Source: Isochrysis galbana (lineage: Eukaryota > Haptophyta > Isochrysidales > Isochrysidaceae). Taken from it: DNA of 64,000 nucleotides. Under the pieces are notes generated by a model. It worked only from the letters and a program-made list of their open reading frames with translations. It made no database searches and was not told the origin of the DNA. The translations under genes and the position numbers were made by a program. Below, piece after piece: positions 30,533 through 41,148 of the stretch (its first letter is position 1; every line of letters begins with the position of its first letter). Location of the stretch: the NCBI GenBank assembly GCA_018136815.1, contig CM030935.1:2268192-2332191 (forward strand), in the 5' to 3' direction.

Positions 30533-31537
30533 TCAAGTTGTCAAAGCAGTGCAGGTGGGTAACACGGAGTTCACCGTAGACTGGATTAGGGTCTCGACGG
30601 CATCCGCAGCAGTATTGATGGCCGTATCCAAAGTCTTATCCGGGATTGCATTGACGACGTTCGTGACACCGGCTTCTATTGAGGCGATGGTGTTGGCCAG
30701 AAAATCTTTCGTATTTTGAGACAGATTACTCGTGTCTATCGTGACATCTGGATCTTGCAGTCCAATATCCGTGAACATAATGTTGAAGTCGAAGGCCGCT
30801 TTGAAGCCTTGCGCGTTGTTGGACGTCTTGCAAGTTTTCACAGTGGTCGTCGCGTTGATGGTGAGTGCAGCAGTAATAGACAGTCGGAGATCTCCATTGA
30901 GGGATGAGCTGCCGATATAGCAAAGGTCGATGCCGACAGTGATGGAGCCGTTCGACCCGAATGTCGCTACATCGGTACTTGCCTCAACACCGATGATTCC
31001 AAGCAAATTGTTCTCTGAGAGGAAATCTGAAGCGGAAATGTCGAGATCGAGAGCGCTCACACCAATGTTAGAGATCTTCACCGTATTGAATCCGGTCATG
31101 AGGTCGAGGCCAAAGTCGACGGTGACGTTATTGTAGCACGAGCACGGATTGGTCTGAATGCTGCCACATGTCTCGATAGGAGGCATGCTCGGTAGAGCAA
31201 TAGACAACGGAATGGATTGTGGCGCGTCAACCAGAGCATTGTTGATCGCAGGCGTAACGGACGCAGCAAGCAGGCTATTGATGCTTGACTGAATAAATGA
31301 TTCTACACGGTCTGCAAAAGAAACTGGTGGCGGTTGACTCGGAGGCTCAGGTGCTGAGGGCGGAGAGGGTGGCGGTGGCAGAGGAGATGGAAAAGCAGGT
31401 GGAGATGGAGGAGAGGGCGGGGGCGGCGGCGGGCAGAAGCCAAAATCAACCAGATTGCAGATGGAGTCTATTGCTGCCTCACAACCTGCGGCTCGTTGGG
31501 TGCCGGCAGCCAGGAGGAGCAAGACAGCAGCACGCAT
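30533..31537 (-). CDS. Secreted proline-rich protein with lipid-binding-like domain
   Basis: 334 aa from an ATG at 31537. A signal peptide (MRAAVLLLLAAGTQRAAG) is followed by a Cys-containing stretch and a (PPSPP)n spacer of about 40 residues like algal hydroxyproline-rich glycoproteins. The remaining ~240 residues alternate amphipathic strands and helices (SSINSLLAASVTPAINNALV, FGLDLMTGFNTVKISNIGV) with paired cysteines. The pattern recalls the elongated BPI/TULIP lipid-binding fold, but I cannot prove it. Just downstream on the same strand (30528-30283) another frame has a strong membrane helix, VLVLSFILLVAFFALAQILC. A short intron could attach it as a C-terminal anchor; the splice is unresolved. 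Confidence 0.6.
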   Translation of the reverse strand: MRAAVLLLLAAGTQRAAGCEAAIDSICNLVDFGFCPPPPPPSPPSPPAFPSPLPPPPSPPSAPEPPSQPPPVSFADRVESFIQSSINSLLAASVTPAINNALVDAPQSIPLSIALPSMPPIETCGSIQTNPCSCYNNVTVDFGLDLMTGFNTVKISNIGVSALDLDISASDFLSENNLLGIIGVEASTDVATFGSNGSITVGIDLCYIGSSSLNGDLRLSITAALTINATTTVKTCKTSNNAQGFKAAFDFNIMFTDIGLQDPDVTIDTSNLSQNTKDFLANTIASIEAGVTNVVNAIPDKTLDTAINTAADAVETLIQSTVNSVLPTCTALTT

Positions 31538-32400
31538 CGTGATGCCGTGTCAGTTATTGTACGGCAGTCTACGGAGTACAGGCACAGTGGGATGTGGGTC
31601 CCTTTTTCACATCCGCGCGCCGGAAACACCGCGGCCGTCAGTTACCGGGTGGGACCTACTCTACGGGTGCCAGCTCAGATTGTCTTGTGTATACTGAGGC
31701 GGGCACGCCCCTTGGGGCGGCGAGCAAAGAGAAACTACAGGAATACTCGGGAGGAGTAAATAGGGCGCGGAGGCGAGGAAGAGCAAGCACACGCCTCGTT
31801 GGAGGTTGGCTTCCCCACTCTTCCCAGAGAGTTCGTTGGCCGGGGGGGGGGAGGGGGGGCGTGAGCAGCCAGCCAGGCTCCCTCCCCCACAGCCCGATGA
31901 ATCGGCCCCTGCCTCGGAGCGAGCTGGCCGTGACCGGTGGGGGAGGGGGAGGGGGGAGAGGGGGGGGGGGGGGGAGGGCATTTGTTATCGATGCACAAGT
32001 ACTTGACTCCCACTCTCGATGTGTAATATTTACTTTATGTGAACTCCGAACGCTGGTGTAATATATTCTACTACTACTAGGGCCAGGTCAGAATTTCGTT
32101 TGAAACCCACCCAAATTTCTTCGGATATTTCGCTCAGATTTCGCGTTCACTGCCCCAAATTTCGCAAATATTTTGCGAGGCGCGAGCGCTCCCGCGCTAG
32201 CCTGACCTAGCTACCTATACATAGCCATATAGCATATTGCATATAGCCCCGCCGCCGCTGCTATCTGTATTTGGCTACATGAATGGGCTTTTCACTTTTC
32301 ACCTAGATAGAGCGAGGATTGACACTCATTGACTCTCGTTTGCGCAACGTTAATTATAAAAGTACTTGCACAGTGACACACACATCACACACGTACTCTA
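31538..32400. other. Stretch without gene; G-rich runs
   Basis: G-rich tracts at 31840-31975 and CAAATTTC-type repeats at 32100-32170. It may hold the promoter of the secreted-protein gene. No gene seen. Confidence 0.45.
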
Positions 32401-32450
32401 CTAACGTATTACTCACTCCTTACTCAAGGTCACTGGTCACTGGTGTGATT

Positions 32451-32637
32451 CCTAGATGGGAAATACGGTGCAGGGGCCTGCAAATACAGCCAAATACATA
32501 TGTATTTGGCCTCCGGCCAAATACATTTCAAATACATTCGAGGCCTACAATAACCCAGGACACGCTTCAAATACAGCCAAATGGATATGTATTTGGTCTC
32601 TGGCCAAAATACGGTAAATACGTATTTCCCATCTAGG
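32451..32637. mobile_element. 187-bp MITE with 8-bp target duplication, inside a hAT remnant
   Basis: Flanked by GTGTGATT on both sides (32443-32450 and 32638-32645). The terminal inverted repeat is CCTAGATGGGAAATACG. The interior is a duplicated ~44-bp block starting CAAATACAGCCAAAT and containing ATATGTATTTGG. An 8-bp duplication is typical of hAT-type transposition. It splits the end of the older hAT copy. Confidence 0.85.
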
Positions 32638-33475
32638 GTGTGATTATACCGCAACATCAACCCACATTGAATCTGATCGGCCAAGGCACTCATTTGTCCA
32701 TCGCCAAACATACACTTCAATAACGAAAACACACGCTCACACGACGCAGAATTAGGAGACGATGCAAAAGCGATGCGCGCAGCCGTTGCCCATGTCGGCG
32801 GAATGTGAGTGTGATTTGCCCTCCACCACTCTAAGACGGTCTTGGTGTACTCGGAGATATTGCCACGGTCGACGGTAGGAATAAGGAGGGAATCTTTCGA
32901 AAACCCTTAAGTGATTTGATGAAGACCGAAGTAAAATAGCGCCACGATATAATCCAACGGCCAACACCTGAGGGGGAATCAGGGTCACACATGGGGGCGG
33001 TTCCTTGCACCGGCGATACCTGATCGCGCGACTTAGCCTAAAACGCGAGGAGCGCGCAAGGAGGTGAGCCAGGTGAGGGGCAAGCAGCAAGCAGGCGACA
33101 AAGGAGGCGATAAAGGAGGCGAGGGCAACAAGGGCGAATGGACGAATGTAGGACACTGCGACGGTGACTCGTGGCTAGCCTGCGAGGAGCGAGGAGGGAA
33201 CGCAAAACAACTTCTAAAACAAAAAGGTCGATCGCGGATGCGACAACCGACCTTGACGTGAAGGCTGCCTGCAAGGCTGTTGTGGAGGCGCCCCCGATGC
33301 CACGCACTGCCAATTGCGTCAAGAAGGCCTCAAGATAGTGAAAGTTTGCGCCCAACTCTTTCATGATCTCCCATCGAGACCACCATCGAATTTTCGAGTA
33401 GCCTTTCATGGTGCGGCCCGTGATCTCGGCCCATAGCGACTTGGATGCCTCGGTGTGCGAGTTGAGCATTAGCCT
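32638..33475 (-). pseudogene. hAT transposase remnant (copy 3)
   Basis: Minus strand: KSLWAEITGRTMKGYSKIRW and RWWSRWEIMKELGANFHYLE (33440-33340), matching RLRWESLMGTAMKSFSRTRW in copy 4. The C-terminal motif SPNSASCERVFSLLKCMFG and ADQIQCGLMLRYNHT is at 32750-32640. The middle is decayed and out of frame. Confidence 0.75.
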
Positions 33476-34099
33476 TCAGTTTACCAAGTAATCCACGTGC
33501 CCACGTGAGAAAGAGGTGTGAGGCGTTGTCTAGGTCTAGGTTGCAAAAAGCAAAAGGTAAAAAGTGCGGTTTGCCCCTCCACGCCGCCGCACCGCGGGCG
33601 CTCTCTCGCGTCTCGCTTGGGGGCTGGGGGCTGGGGGAGGGGGGGCAGCGGCGGGACTTTCGGGAAAATTTTGGCCACATCTTTCTTTGCGGAACGCGTC
33701 GCTTATCTCGGTCAACATGTATTCCTCTCTTCTCTCACCTCAAAAAAATCAAAAACGAAGCGGCCATCATTTGCATGCTGCTGCATGCTGCGCTCCCGGC
33801 AGTACAGAGTTGAAATGAACGCCTTGCGAATCACACTCAGACACTCAACACTCAACCGCCCCCCCTAATTTCAACTCTCCCGCCATAAAAATCATTTTTT
33901 GAACGCTCGCCCGAATCATCCCCGCCATAAAAAAATGAACATTGATTATTATTTGTTTGGGGTAAAGTATGAATAGGAGTACTTGTGGAGTACTTGTAGT
34001 CCAACATCAAATGATTTTTCGTAAAAGCCCCCAGGCCGCAGCCTCGTCGATCGACGTGGCGAGGAGACCGAGGCGCGCCGGACGGTCGCCGCGCGCGCG
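33476..34099. other. Intergenic region upstream of TRM61
   Basis: No gene. CCCGCCATAAAA occurs twice (about 33881 and 33921), on the side of the TRM61 start; this could be a promoter element. Confidence 0.4.
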
Positions 34100-35182
34100 A
34101 TGTTCTCCGGCGAGCAGACAATCCAAGACGGCTCGCTTGTAATCGTATACGAGGATCACAAACGCTTGAGTGCAGTCCGCGTCACGTCAGGCCAGACGCT
34201 GCAGAACCGCTTCGGCACGTTCCCGCACGACGCGATGATTGGGAGGCAGTATGGCGAGCAGATGATGGCCAAGTCTGGGCGTGGCTACATTTACTTGCTG
34301 GCTCCGTCGCCCGAACTGTGGACGTCCTCACTCTCTCATCGGACGCAAATCCTGTATGTTGCTGATATTTCCATGATCTGTCTCCAACTGGAGTTGATGC
34401 CCGGTTGCATTGTGATTGAAGCCGGAACAGGGTCTGGGTCTCTCACTCACGCCCTCGCTCGTGGAGTCGGCGATGAGGGCCACGTGCACACTTACGAGTT
34501 CAACTCAGCGCGCGCTGAGCAGGCGGCCAAAGAGCTCGAAATCAACGGTCTCAGTCCAGGGCGCGTGACCTGCCGTCACGGCGACGTGTGCAAGCCCGAC
34601 TGGGAGTATGAGGGTTTGGCTCACGACTCGGTCGACGCAGCCTTTTTTGATCTTCCGCAACCATGGGTAGCTGTCCCTCGTGTTGCGCCATACATCCGTC
34701 CAGGGGGCCGCCTCTGTACCTTCTCGCCATGCATCGAGCAAGTCGGACGGACCTTGGAGCTGCTTCCTTCATTGGGATTCACACAGGCCGAGGTAGTCGA
34801 AGTTCTAGTGAGAACTCATGAGGCCCGCATAGCACCAAAGACGGACGCGATCACGGATTTACTGTCGGAGTTGAGCAGAAAATCCTGTCCAGTCGATGAT
34901 GCGACGACGAGCGTGAAGCGACCCGCGAGTGTGGAGGGTGTAGTCGATCCACCGGAAGTCAAGAGGCCTCGAGTGGATGCGAACGCCACACATCGGGGAG
35001 GAGAGGGGAGATCTCCGGCGCCTGGAATGGGTTGTGCTTTGGCAGGCAATACATCTGCAAATGTCACCGATGCGCACTCCTCACAGCTCCTTTCGCAGCC
35101 TCCTCGCTTGATCACGAAACCTTATGGTGACATGCGCGGTCACACGGGCTTCCTCATGTTCTGCTCGAAGCATGTGGGATGA
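34100..35182 (+). CDS. TRMT61A: tRNA (adenine-58-N1)-methyltransferase catalytic subunit
   Basis: 360 aa, single exon. The N-terminal beta-barrel segment (EDHKRLSAVRVTSGQTLQNR, FGTFPHDAMIGRQYG, YLLAPSPELWTSSLSHRTQI) is specific to the TRM61/GCD14 family. The Rossmann core has the S-adenosylmethionine loop IEAGTGSGSLTHAL (106-119) and the catalytic-site Asp in FFDLPQPW (183). The C-terminus KPYGDMRGHTGFLMFCSKHV is the family's closing strand pair. With a TRM6 partner it would methylate A58 of tRNAs in the nucleus. A family-atypical insert (about 260-330) carries VKRP and PEVKRPR clusters that look like a bipartite nuclear signal. Confidence 0.95.
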   Translation: MFSGEQTIQDGSLVIVYEDHKRLSAVRVTSGQTLQNRFGTFPHDAMIGRQYGEQMMAKSGRGYIYLLAPSPELWTSSLSHRTQILYVADISMICLQLELMPGCIVIEAGTGSGSLTHALARGVGDEGHVHTYEFNSARAEQAAKELEINGLSPGRVTCRHGDVCKPDWEYEGLAHDSVDAAFFDLPQPWVAVPRVAPYIRPGGRLCTFSPCIEQVGRTLELLPSLGFTQAEVVEVLVRTHEARIAPKTDAITDLLSELSRKSCPVDDATTSVKRPASVEGVVDPPEVKRPRVDANATHRGGEGRSPAPGMGCALAGNTSANVTDAHSSQLLSQPPRLITKPYGDMRGHTGFLMFCSKHVG

Positions 35183-35351
35183 AGGGGTTGCTGGTCGTTC
35201 TTCCTCCGGCTGTCACGTGCATGTCATGCTAGTAGTGTATTTTCTCAACTTGCAGCTTCCATTTTGTAGCTGCTCTTGATAACGAAGTCTGAGTGTATAA
35301 AAAGGCCCCTCTTGAAGATGCCCGCTACACAACGTACCCACTTTAAAAGTA

Positions 35352-35530
35352 GGAGTCAAAAAATTTCTTCTGAAAAGGACCGCTAACGCTACTAGAAGCT
35401 ACCCCACATGGCACATGGCTTTGCCTGATGCGATGATCCGACAATGCCATTACCCCTCACTCTCCCCACCCTCCCCTCCCCCTTCGTTCCTTTCTCTTCG
35501 GTTTCGGTGGGCAGACAGCCGAAAAAAAGG
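35352..35530 (-). repeat. SINE-like repeat family 3, inverted copy
   Basis: Carries TTCGTTCCTTTCTCTTCGGT and an A-rich end (AAAAAATTTCTTCTG) as in the other copies. Orientation is opposite to 29880-30085. Confidence 0.6.
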
Positions 35531-35677
35531 ATAGATATGAACGATCTGTACCCTCTCTTCACGATAGGCACACAAGGCAAACTCGAAACTCGTCCCCAAT
35601 ATCCAGTATGATATAGAGCTTCGGACGCTAATCACAATCACCACGCTGGGAGTGGCGCATATAATAGTCGGTGAACC

Positions 35678-35771
35678 AACTAAGTTTATACTTAGTTCAG
35701 CATGGGGGCGCGCCTCGCGCCCCCCCTCTCAGGCACCAACTCCCCTCCGGGGGGCCTGTCGGTCAACCACA
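35678..35771 (+). mobile_element. LINE 5' stub cut by the TIR element
   Basis: The perfect palindrome AACTAAGTTTATACTTAGTT (35678-35697) and ~75 bp of following 5' sequence end where the TIR of the 35772 element begins. The LINE was therefore present first. Confidence 0.7.
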
Positions 35772-36170
35772 TGTAGGGCGGTCAAACAGCTATTTTAACT
35801 TCTAAGGGTGAAAATTGACCAAGTCAAGATTGAGGATTCATTACGAGATTTTTGGATATGGTGACCGGATAGGTGTAACTAGCACATATCCGGTGCCCTT
35901 TGGGCCCTAGACCCCCCACGGTAGCCCCCACAGCGATGCGTAACCAGAAAACGCGCAAATTGGCCAGAAATCACTATCGCGGAGGGCCGACGTCCGACGC
36001 GAGCGCGGGCGAGCGTCGGGCCGCTAATCGACGCGTCCCCGGCGCAGCGTGCCTCGGCCAGCCACAGCCATGCGCGTAGGCTGCCAGGAGCGCCTCCTAC
36101 TGCCCCCCATGCCCGCCGCCGCCTCATCGCAAATCGCCGCCCTCGCGTCCCTCGCTAGCGCGCCAACGGA

Positions 36171-36600
36171 GGGGTCCCGGAGCGCCCGAGTTAGGCGTGC
36201 GCCCGGGCGCGCTGCGAAAGCTTTCTTCGCCATCAGCCCGGTGTCCGGGCCAGCCAGGACATTGAGTGAGCAGAACCCGCCGCGCCAGCGACGCCAATCG
36301 CGCCAGCCGCGCGCCGGTGCCTCGTCGCAATCCACCCCCGGCGGCATTCAAACGCGCTCACGCACGGCCCCGAGGGGCCCGGAGCGCCCAACTCGGAGCC
36401 GCGCTCGGGCGCGCTGCGAGGCCCTTCTTGCTCATTAGCCCGGTGTGCGGGCCAGCCAAGGCACCAAATGTCAAAGTGCCGCCGGGACGGCGCCGCCAAT
36501 CGCGCCCGCCGCGCGCTGGAACCTCGTCGAAGTCTGCGACCATTCGCCCCGCATGCGCGCTAACGCGCCGCCGCGAGGGTCCCGGAGAGCCCGAGTTAGG
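36171..36600. repeat. Tandem repeat, ~202-bp period, about 2.2 units
   Basis: GGTCCCGGAGCGCCCGAGTT-like blocks recur at 36171, 36372 and 36575, each followed by GGCGTGCGC/GGGCGCGCTGCGA and AGCCCGGTGT.CGGGCCAGCC. Part of the 35772-38086 element. Confidence 0.75.
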
Positions 36601-37009
36601 CGTGCGCGTAGCAGCGCGCGCTGCCGCGGAGAGCCGTGCCGCTGCCACCTCCTCGGCAGCGGCGCGTCTCCCTGCTTCAAGTGCCGCCGCCGCCGCCGTC
36701 GCATGCCGCGCCGCCTACTGCTGGCTCCGCTCCAGTGCCACCATGGCGACTTCTCGCGCCGCGAGCTCGTCGCGCAGCTGGGAGCTGCGCCGCATCTCCA
36801 GCCAGAGAAGCGCTTGCGTCACACGAATCGTTGGCTGCTGCCGGCGCGGTGCCCAATGTGAGCGAGCGCCACAGCCGACGAACTCACAGATAATAGTGAG
36901 CGGTAGAGCGGCGCCGGCGAGCGCCCGAAATGGCGAGCCCGGAGACGCCGTGCCACAGGCCAGCATCCAACGCATTTTGCGCGGGGGGAGGGGCGCAGGA
37001 GGTGGGCTG

Positions 37010-37057
37010 GCGCCACCGCCGCCGCCACCACCGCCGCCGCCGCCACCGCCGCCACCG

Positions 37058-37095
<38 letters not shown>

Positions 37096-37128
37096 TCCGC
37101 TGCCGCCGTCGCCGCCGCCGCCGGAACC
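37010..37128. repeat. (GCC)n trinucleotide tract
   Basis: About 115 bp of slightly interrupted GCC/ACC units. Gives poly-Pro or poly-Gly in the frames that cross it. Confidence 0.9.
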
Positions 37129-38099
37129 GGAGGAGGCGAATGGCTTGGACCAGTCTTGCCAGAGCCTCGCCAGCTCCGCCGCCTTTTTCTGGGCGACCAC
37201 CTCTGGGTCATTTCCGCGTGCGAGCGCCCTGCGCGCCTTGTATTCCGAGTGATACAAGACCTTTGCCTGCGCCTTGGCGTAGCGCGCCGCCCTTGCCAGC
37301 AGCGACCTCGTGGCGGTGCTCCTCGCCTGCGGAAGCGCCTGCAGAGTACCTGCGCCGCCTGTCAAGGCCTCTACCCACCGGGCGAATATAACATCAGCTC
37401 CCGGTGGTGTGGCCTCGCCAGACGCGCGTATGTGCGCTCTGGCGAGATTTTGAGCCCATTCTTACGCAGCGGCGTGGAGCGCGGTCGCGTGGGCCACACT
37501 CAGGCCACCCACTGGACGAGCCTCGTCGACCAACGCCAGATTGGGGGGGCTCGAGCACAGGAGCGCGGCGAGGACGGCCTGGACGCTGGCGCTCGTGAGC
37601 CAGGTGTCGATGACCCCAGCGTTGAGAAGCTGGAAGTCGGTGGCAACGTCGGGCGAGGGCGAATCCTGCGAGGGGCGGGTCGGGGTGGTCAGGACGGGTA
37701 CGTGTGTGGCCTAGGGGGCCGTGTGCGCGCACTATGAGGTGCGCTGAGGGCTGCGCAGATGACGTCTTGCCTTCAGCAGGCAGGCGATCAATCTCGGGCG
37801 GCCGACGAGTGGGACGGATCAATAAGGAATCCGGTGTGATGAATACTCTGTTTCAAAATACGTCTATCACTCCCGCGGCGGGCGCCGCGGTTCTTTACCG
37901 GTAGAGCCCCAGAGCGTGTGCAAGGGAGGGGCGAGGGGGGAGGAGAATCGCACCATTTTCTGGCGAAGATTTTCGTGGCGGCAGGTGGCCCCCCTGGGAG
38001 TTTTGTTGTGGACTTTGGAAAATGGTCAAAAAATGTCAGCCCCCCCCCATATTAGTACTTAAAAAGCCCTGTTTGACCGCCCTACAACATGCTCCATGC

Positions 38100-38290
38100 T
38101 CTGCCTTCTGGCTTCCGGCACCAGAGCCAGAGCCAGAGCCGGACCCCGGAAACCGAAGAAAAAGGAATGAAGGGGGGAAAGGAAGGAGGTGGAGAGAGTG
38201 GAGATAAGGGCGATGTCGTAGCAGTGACAGGGAAACCTAGGCCTAGTAGGCGACTAGCCCAGAATCTTCATATTTTTTTAGATTTTAGTC
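38100..38290 (+). repeat. SINE-like repeat family 3, direct copy
   Basis: GGAAACCGAAGAAAAAGGAA, GGAGATAAGGGCGATG and AGAATCTTCATATTTTTTT in the family order. It starts just beyond the right TIR at 38086. Confidence 0.62.
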
Positions 38291-38412
38291 ATTACAAGTT
38301 CAGTTTTAGTCAGAAGGTGTTCGACTAATATTTATATGAGGTACATAGTGGATAAAGCCCCGCGGCGATCAACCGGATTCTCAGATTCTCGCTTCTGGTT
38401 GCACGGCGGTGG

Positions 38413-40257
38413 ATGGGCTGCGCGGCGCCGCCGCACAACGGGCAGCGGATCGACTTAGCGGCGCCGCTCATCATGGCGCCAGCGAGCGAGAGCGCGGACT
38501 TGTCAAGCCAGGTGCATGAGGTCGAGCCGCCTACCCCACCCCTGCGTCGGCAGAAGACCATCTCGCCCGGCGAGGCCGTCGTGCACCTGATGAAGGGCAA
38601 CCTTGGGCCAGGCGTGCTTGCGCTGCCACTCCAGTTCGTGCGCGTCGGAGCGCCACTCGGTCTCGCCGTTCTCGCGGTGGTTGGCGTGCAGGGCGTCTAC
38701 TGTATGTGGCTGATTGTGGTTACGCAGCATGCTGTCCACCGCCAATCTTGCCCGACGGAGCTGCCGAATGGTCAGGGCAACTCGGGAAGCCCCCTCTCCT
38801 TTGAGGACCTCGGTCAGCTTGCATTTGGGCAGCCTGGGCGGCGGCTGGTGCAGTGGTCCGTCTTGTGCCTCCAGCTTGGGATATGTTGTGTTTTTTTATC
38901 CCTGGTGGGAGAGAATTTCGTTCGTGCTCTCGATGTGGCGCGATGGGAGGTGTGCTGCGTCACGTGTCGGGACGACAAACCTTCTCACATGCACTGCCTG
39001 CCGAAGTCGCGCTGTGTGCCAGAGAGAAGAGGTCGCGCCACCATCCCCTGCAGGCTAGTAGACACCGCTCGTCGCCTCTTCATATGAAGCATGAGCCCTG
39101 ACCCTTGTCTACACCGTGCGCTCCAGGCTGTCTCTCTAGCATATGTGCCTTGCTTGCTTCTTTCCCTTCTACCGGACCTCTCGGACCTGTCGATCCTCTC
39201 CGCGTTTGGGACGCTCGCCATGTTCTTCGCGCTAGGCTCGGCATTCATCGCCGCGGTACTGAGATTGCTCAACAGTAGCGATCCGGACGCATTTACGGGA
39301 TATAGGGGCGCAGGCGTCTCGGTAGACACTGGGCTACAGGACGTCCGTGGGCAGCCGGTGCTTTTGGGTAATTCGTCTGCCGTCGAACCCGACCACAGGT
39401 TTCCAAGTTTTGCAGATATAGGAGGTGCCGCCGCTAGCTGCTTCTATGCTCTAGAAGGCGTCTCCATGATGATACCAGTTGGTAACGCCATGGCACGCGA
39501 CGACGTTCATCGCTACCCATCGCTGCTCAAAGGCGCTCTCTCTAGTGTTGTTGCGATTTTCGCCATGGTCGCAGCTGCGACTGCTTTGGCCTTCCCTGAT
39601 ATCTCTTCGGCTTCAATAACCGCCGACATGGCGGCTCGCTATGCCGGCACGTCGTTTGCGCCTCTATTCTCTGCCGCCAACTATGTCGTCTCCGCGGCGG
39701 TCGTCGCGACCTTTCCCCTGCAGCTCACACCGGTTCGGCTGATTGTGGAGAGCAGCTTTGGTTTTGAATCACTTGGTGCAAGACTAACCTCTCGTGTGGT
39801 GGTGGTCAGCTGTTGCTTCGCGGTGGTGCTGGCGATTACCAACCTGGCGATCCTGATCGATTTAGTGGGTGCAGTTGCCAATACAGTTCTCGCCGCACTT
39901 CCTTGCGCCATCCACGCCCAGCTCCTCCGGTCTCGCCATTTGACAATGCTTGGGGTCAAGCGGAATGGCTATACGCGCTCGTTGGAGGATGGCGATGCTC
40001 AAGTTGCGACGGCCGACCTCAATCGAGAGATTCGCCCGGCCTACGGGCAAGATGACACTTCATCTGAGGAGCAGCCGTCTGTGGCGCACTCGTCAGTAGC
40101 GCGGTCGGAGGGGGAGGCTGCGGGCCCCGTTCTTACTTGGAGAGAACAGTTGGCCATCGCCGTGGACATGGTGATGATCGGCTTCTGCGCTCTCGTCGCC
40201 TGTCTTGGCGTCTGGGGGGCGGTGAATCATATGTTGGATCCATTGCGTACAGCCTGA
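38413..40257 (+). CDS. Amino acid/auxin permease (AAAP/SLC36-type) transporter
   Basis: Exon 1 38413-38949 and exon 2 39127-40257 with a 177-bp GTGTGC...CCAG intron give 555 aa; the join is ARWE|AVSLAYVP. A second possible start is the ATG at 38473. After a hydrophilic N-terminus the first membrane segment carries VHLMKGNLGPGVLALPLQFV, the conserved start of the AAAP fold. About ten further hydrophobic segments follow (for example SLAYVPCLLLSLLPDL, CFYALEGVSMMIPVGNAM, LAITNLAILIDLVGAVANTV, AVDMVMIGFCALVACLGVWG). The family moves amino acids with protons across vacuolar or plasma membranes. Between the last two helices is a hydrophilic loop with acidic and Ser-rich stretches. Substrate is unknown. 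Confidence 0.88.
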
Positions 40258-40807
40258 TGTGGTAGAATTGTGTGGTCTTGTGAACAAGGTCGTTCAGCTC
40301 TATACGATACCGTCTCTTTAAAGTACGCACCATCAATCGCAGGGCTTGCGACCTCCCGTTCCTCGGGTAAGATGGCTAGGACCATTCGAGCGCGACGTCA
40401 CAGCAACGCATGTCGCGCAGAATAAGGCACGCAAGTGGTTCTCTACGTGCGCGCCAGCTAGCTGAAGCAATCTTGCCTCCGCTTCTCAGCCTTCAAATTG
40501 GAAGGAAGGTGAAATGGACCAAGGTGTGGGGCCAGACAAGCCCATGCTCACACAATGTTCAATATTCAATATTCGCCTTGCGAAGAGCAGGGAGAGCGGG
40601 GACTCGCTCGACAAAAGCGAGGAAATGTTGGGTGAGATTGAGATTGTGGGCACACATAATATTATTGAGCGTTAGTGCCTCTACTCTCACTAGCCTTGCA
40701 CCAACACGCCAAGCCATGACGCGCACAACCACATCCCTGGGCTCAATGCGCTCGCCTCGGCTGAACAACATTCGCGAACTAGAACTCACACCCCTAAACA
40801 AACAAAA
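40258..40807. other. Stretch without recognised gene
   Basis: 3' flank of the transporter and unassigned DNA. Frames on both strands lack recognisable domains. Confidence 0.45.
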
Positions 40808-41075
40808 TAATTAATGTTATATCCTAGCCAACCCCACTAGCTAATCGGACACAACTTTCCCGTCCCGGAATCCCGCCATGCCTGACGAGCCAGGTGTCCG
40901 AGTGCTACCGGGGGGAGGGGGCACTGCCCCCTCCCCTCGATATTTGTCCTCCCCCCAGTGCACGCACCGACCCCGCGCACCCCAGCACTTCCTCTCCTCG
41001 AGTCCACGCTGGGGGAAAACCCCTTTCGGGTAAAAGCAACGCAGGGGGGGGGAGGGGCACTCGTGAAAGGGAGCC
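40808..41075 (-). repeat. SINE-like repeat family 2, inverted copy
   Basis: On the minus strand it runs from the TTACCCGAAAGGGGTTTTCC region to GTTGGCTAGGATATAACATT plus AATTATT, nearly matching 28075-28330. Confidence 0.75.
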
Positions 41076-41148
41076 CAGAAGCGCTAATCACTCCTCGCCG
41101 GGGCGAGTGGCCGCGGCGAGCCGCGGCCCTTCCCTCCTGGTTCTGGTG

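Larger units (their letters stand above)
35772..38086. mobile_element. 2.3-kb TIR DNA element, TGTAGGGCGGTCAAACAG ends
   Basis: The left end TGTAGGGCGGTCAAACAG is mirrored exactly at the right end (CTGTTTGACCGCCCTACA, 38069-38086). ACA stands on both outer sides (35769-35771, 38087-38089) and is the likely 3-bp target duplication. The interior holds a ~202-bp tandem repeat, a (GCC)n run and long G/C-rich frames. The minus-strand frame 37365-36715 (RAARYAKAQAKVLYHSEYKA) looks most protein-like but has no DDE-type motif I can recognise. Superfamily is unresolved; it may be non-autonomous. Confidence 0.72.

Noticed and set aside
32090-32215. Another MITE from AGGTCAG-type ends (about 32085 and 32205)
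   Set aside because: The inverted match is short and offset, and no target duplication was found.
36266-37252. 328-aa frame with poly-Pro in the TIR element
   Set aside because: Made by the (GCC)n tract and the 202-bp repeats; no domain, and equally open frames exist on the other strand.
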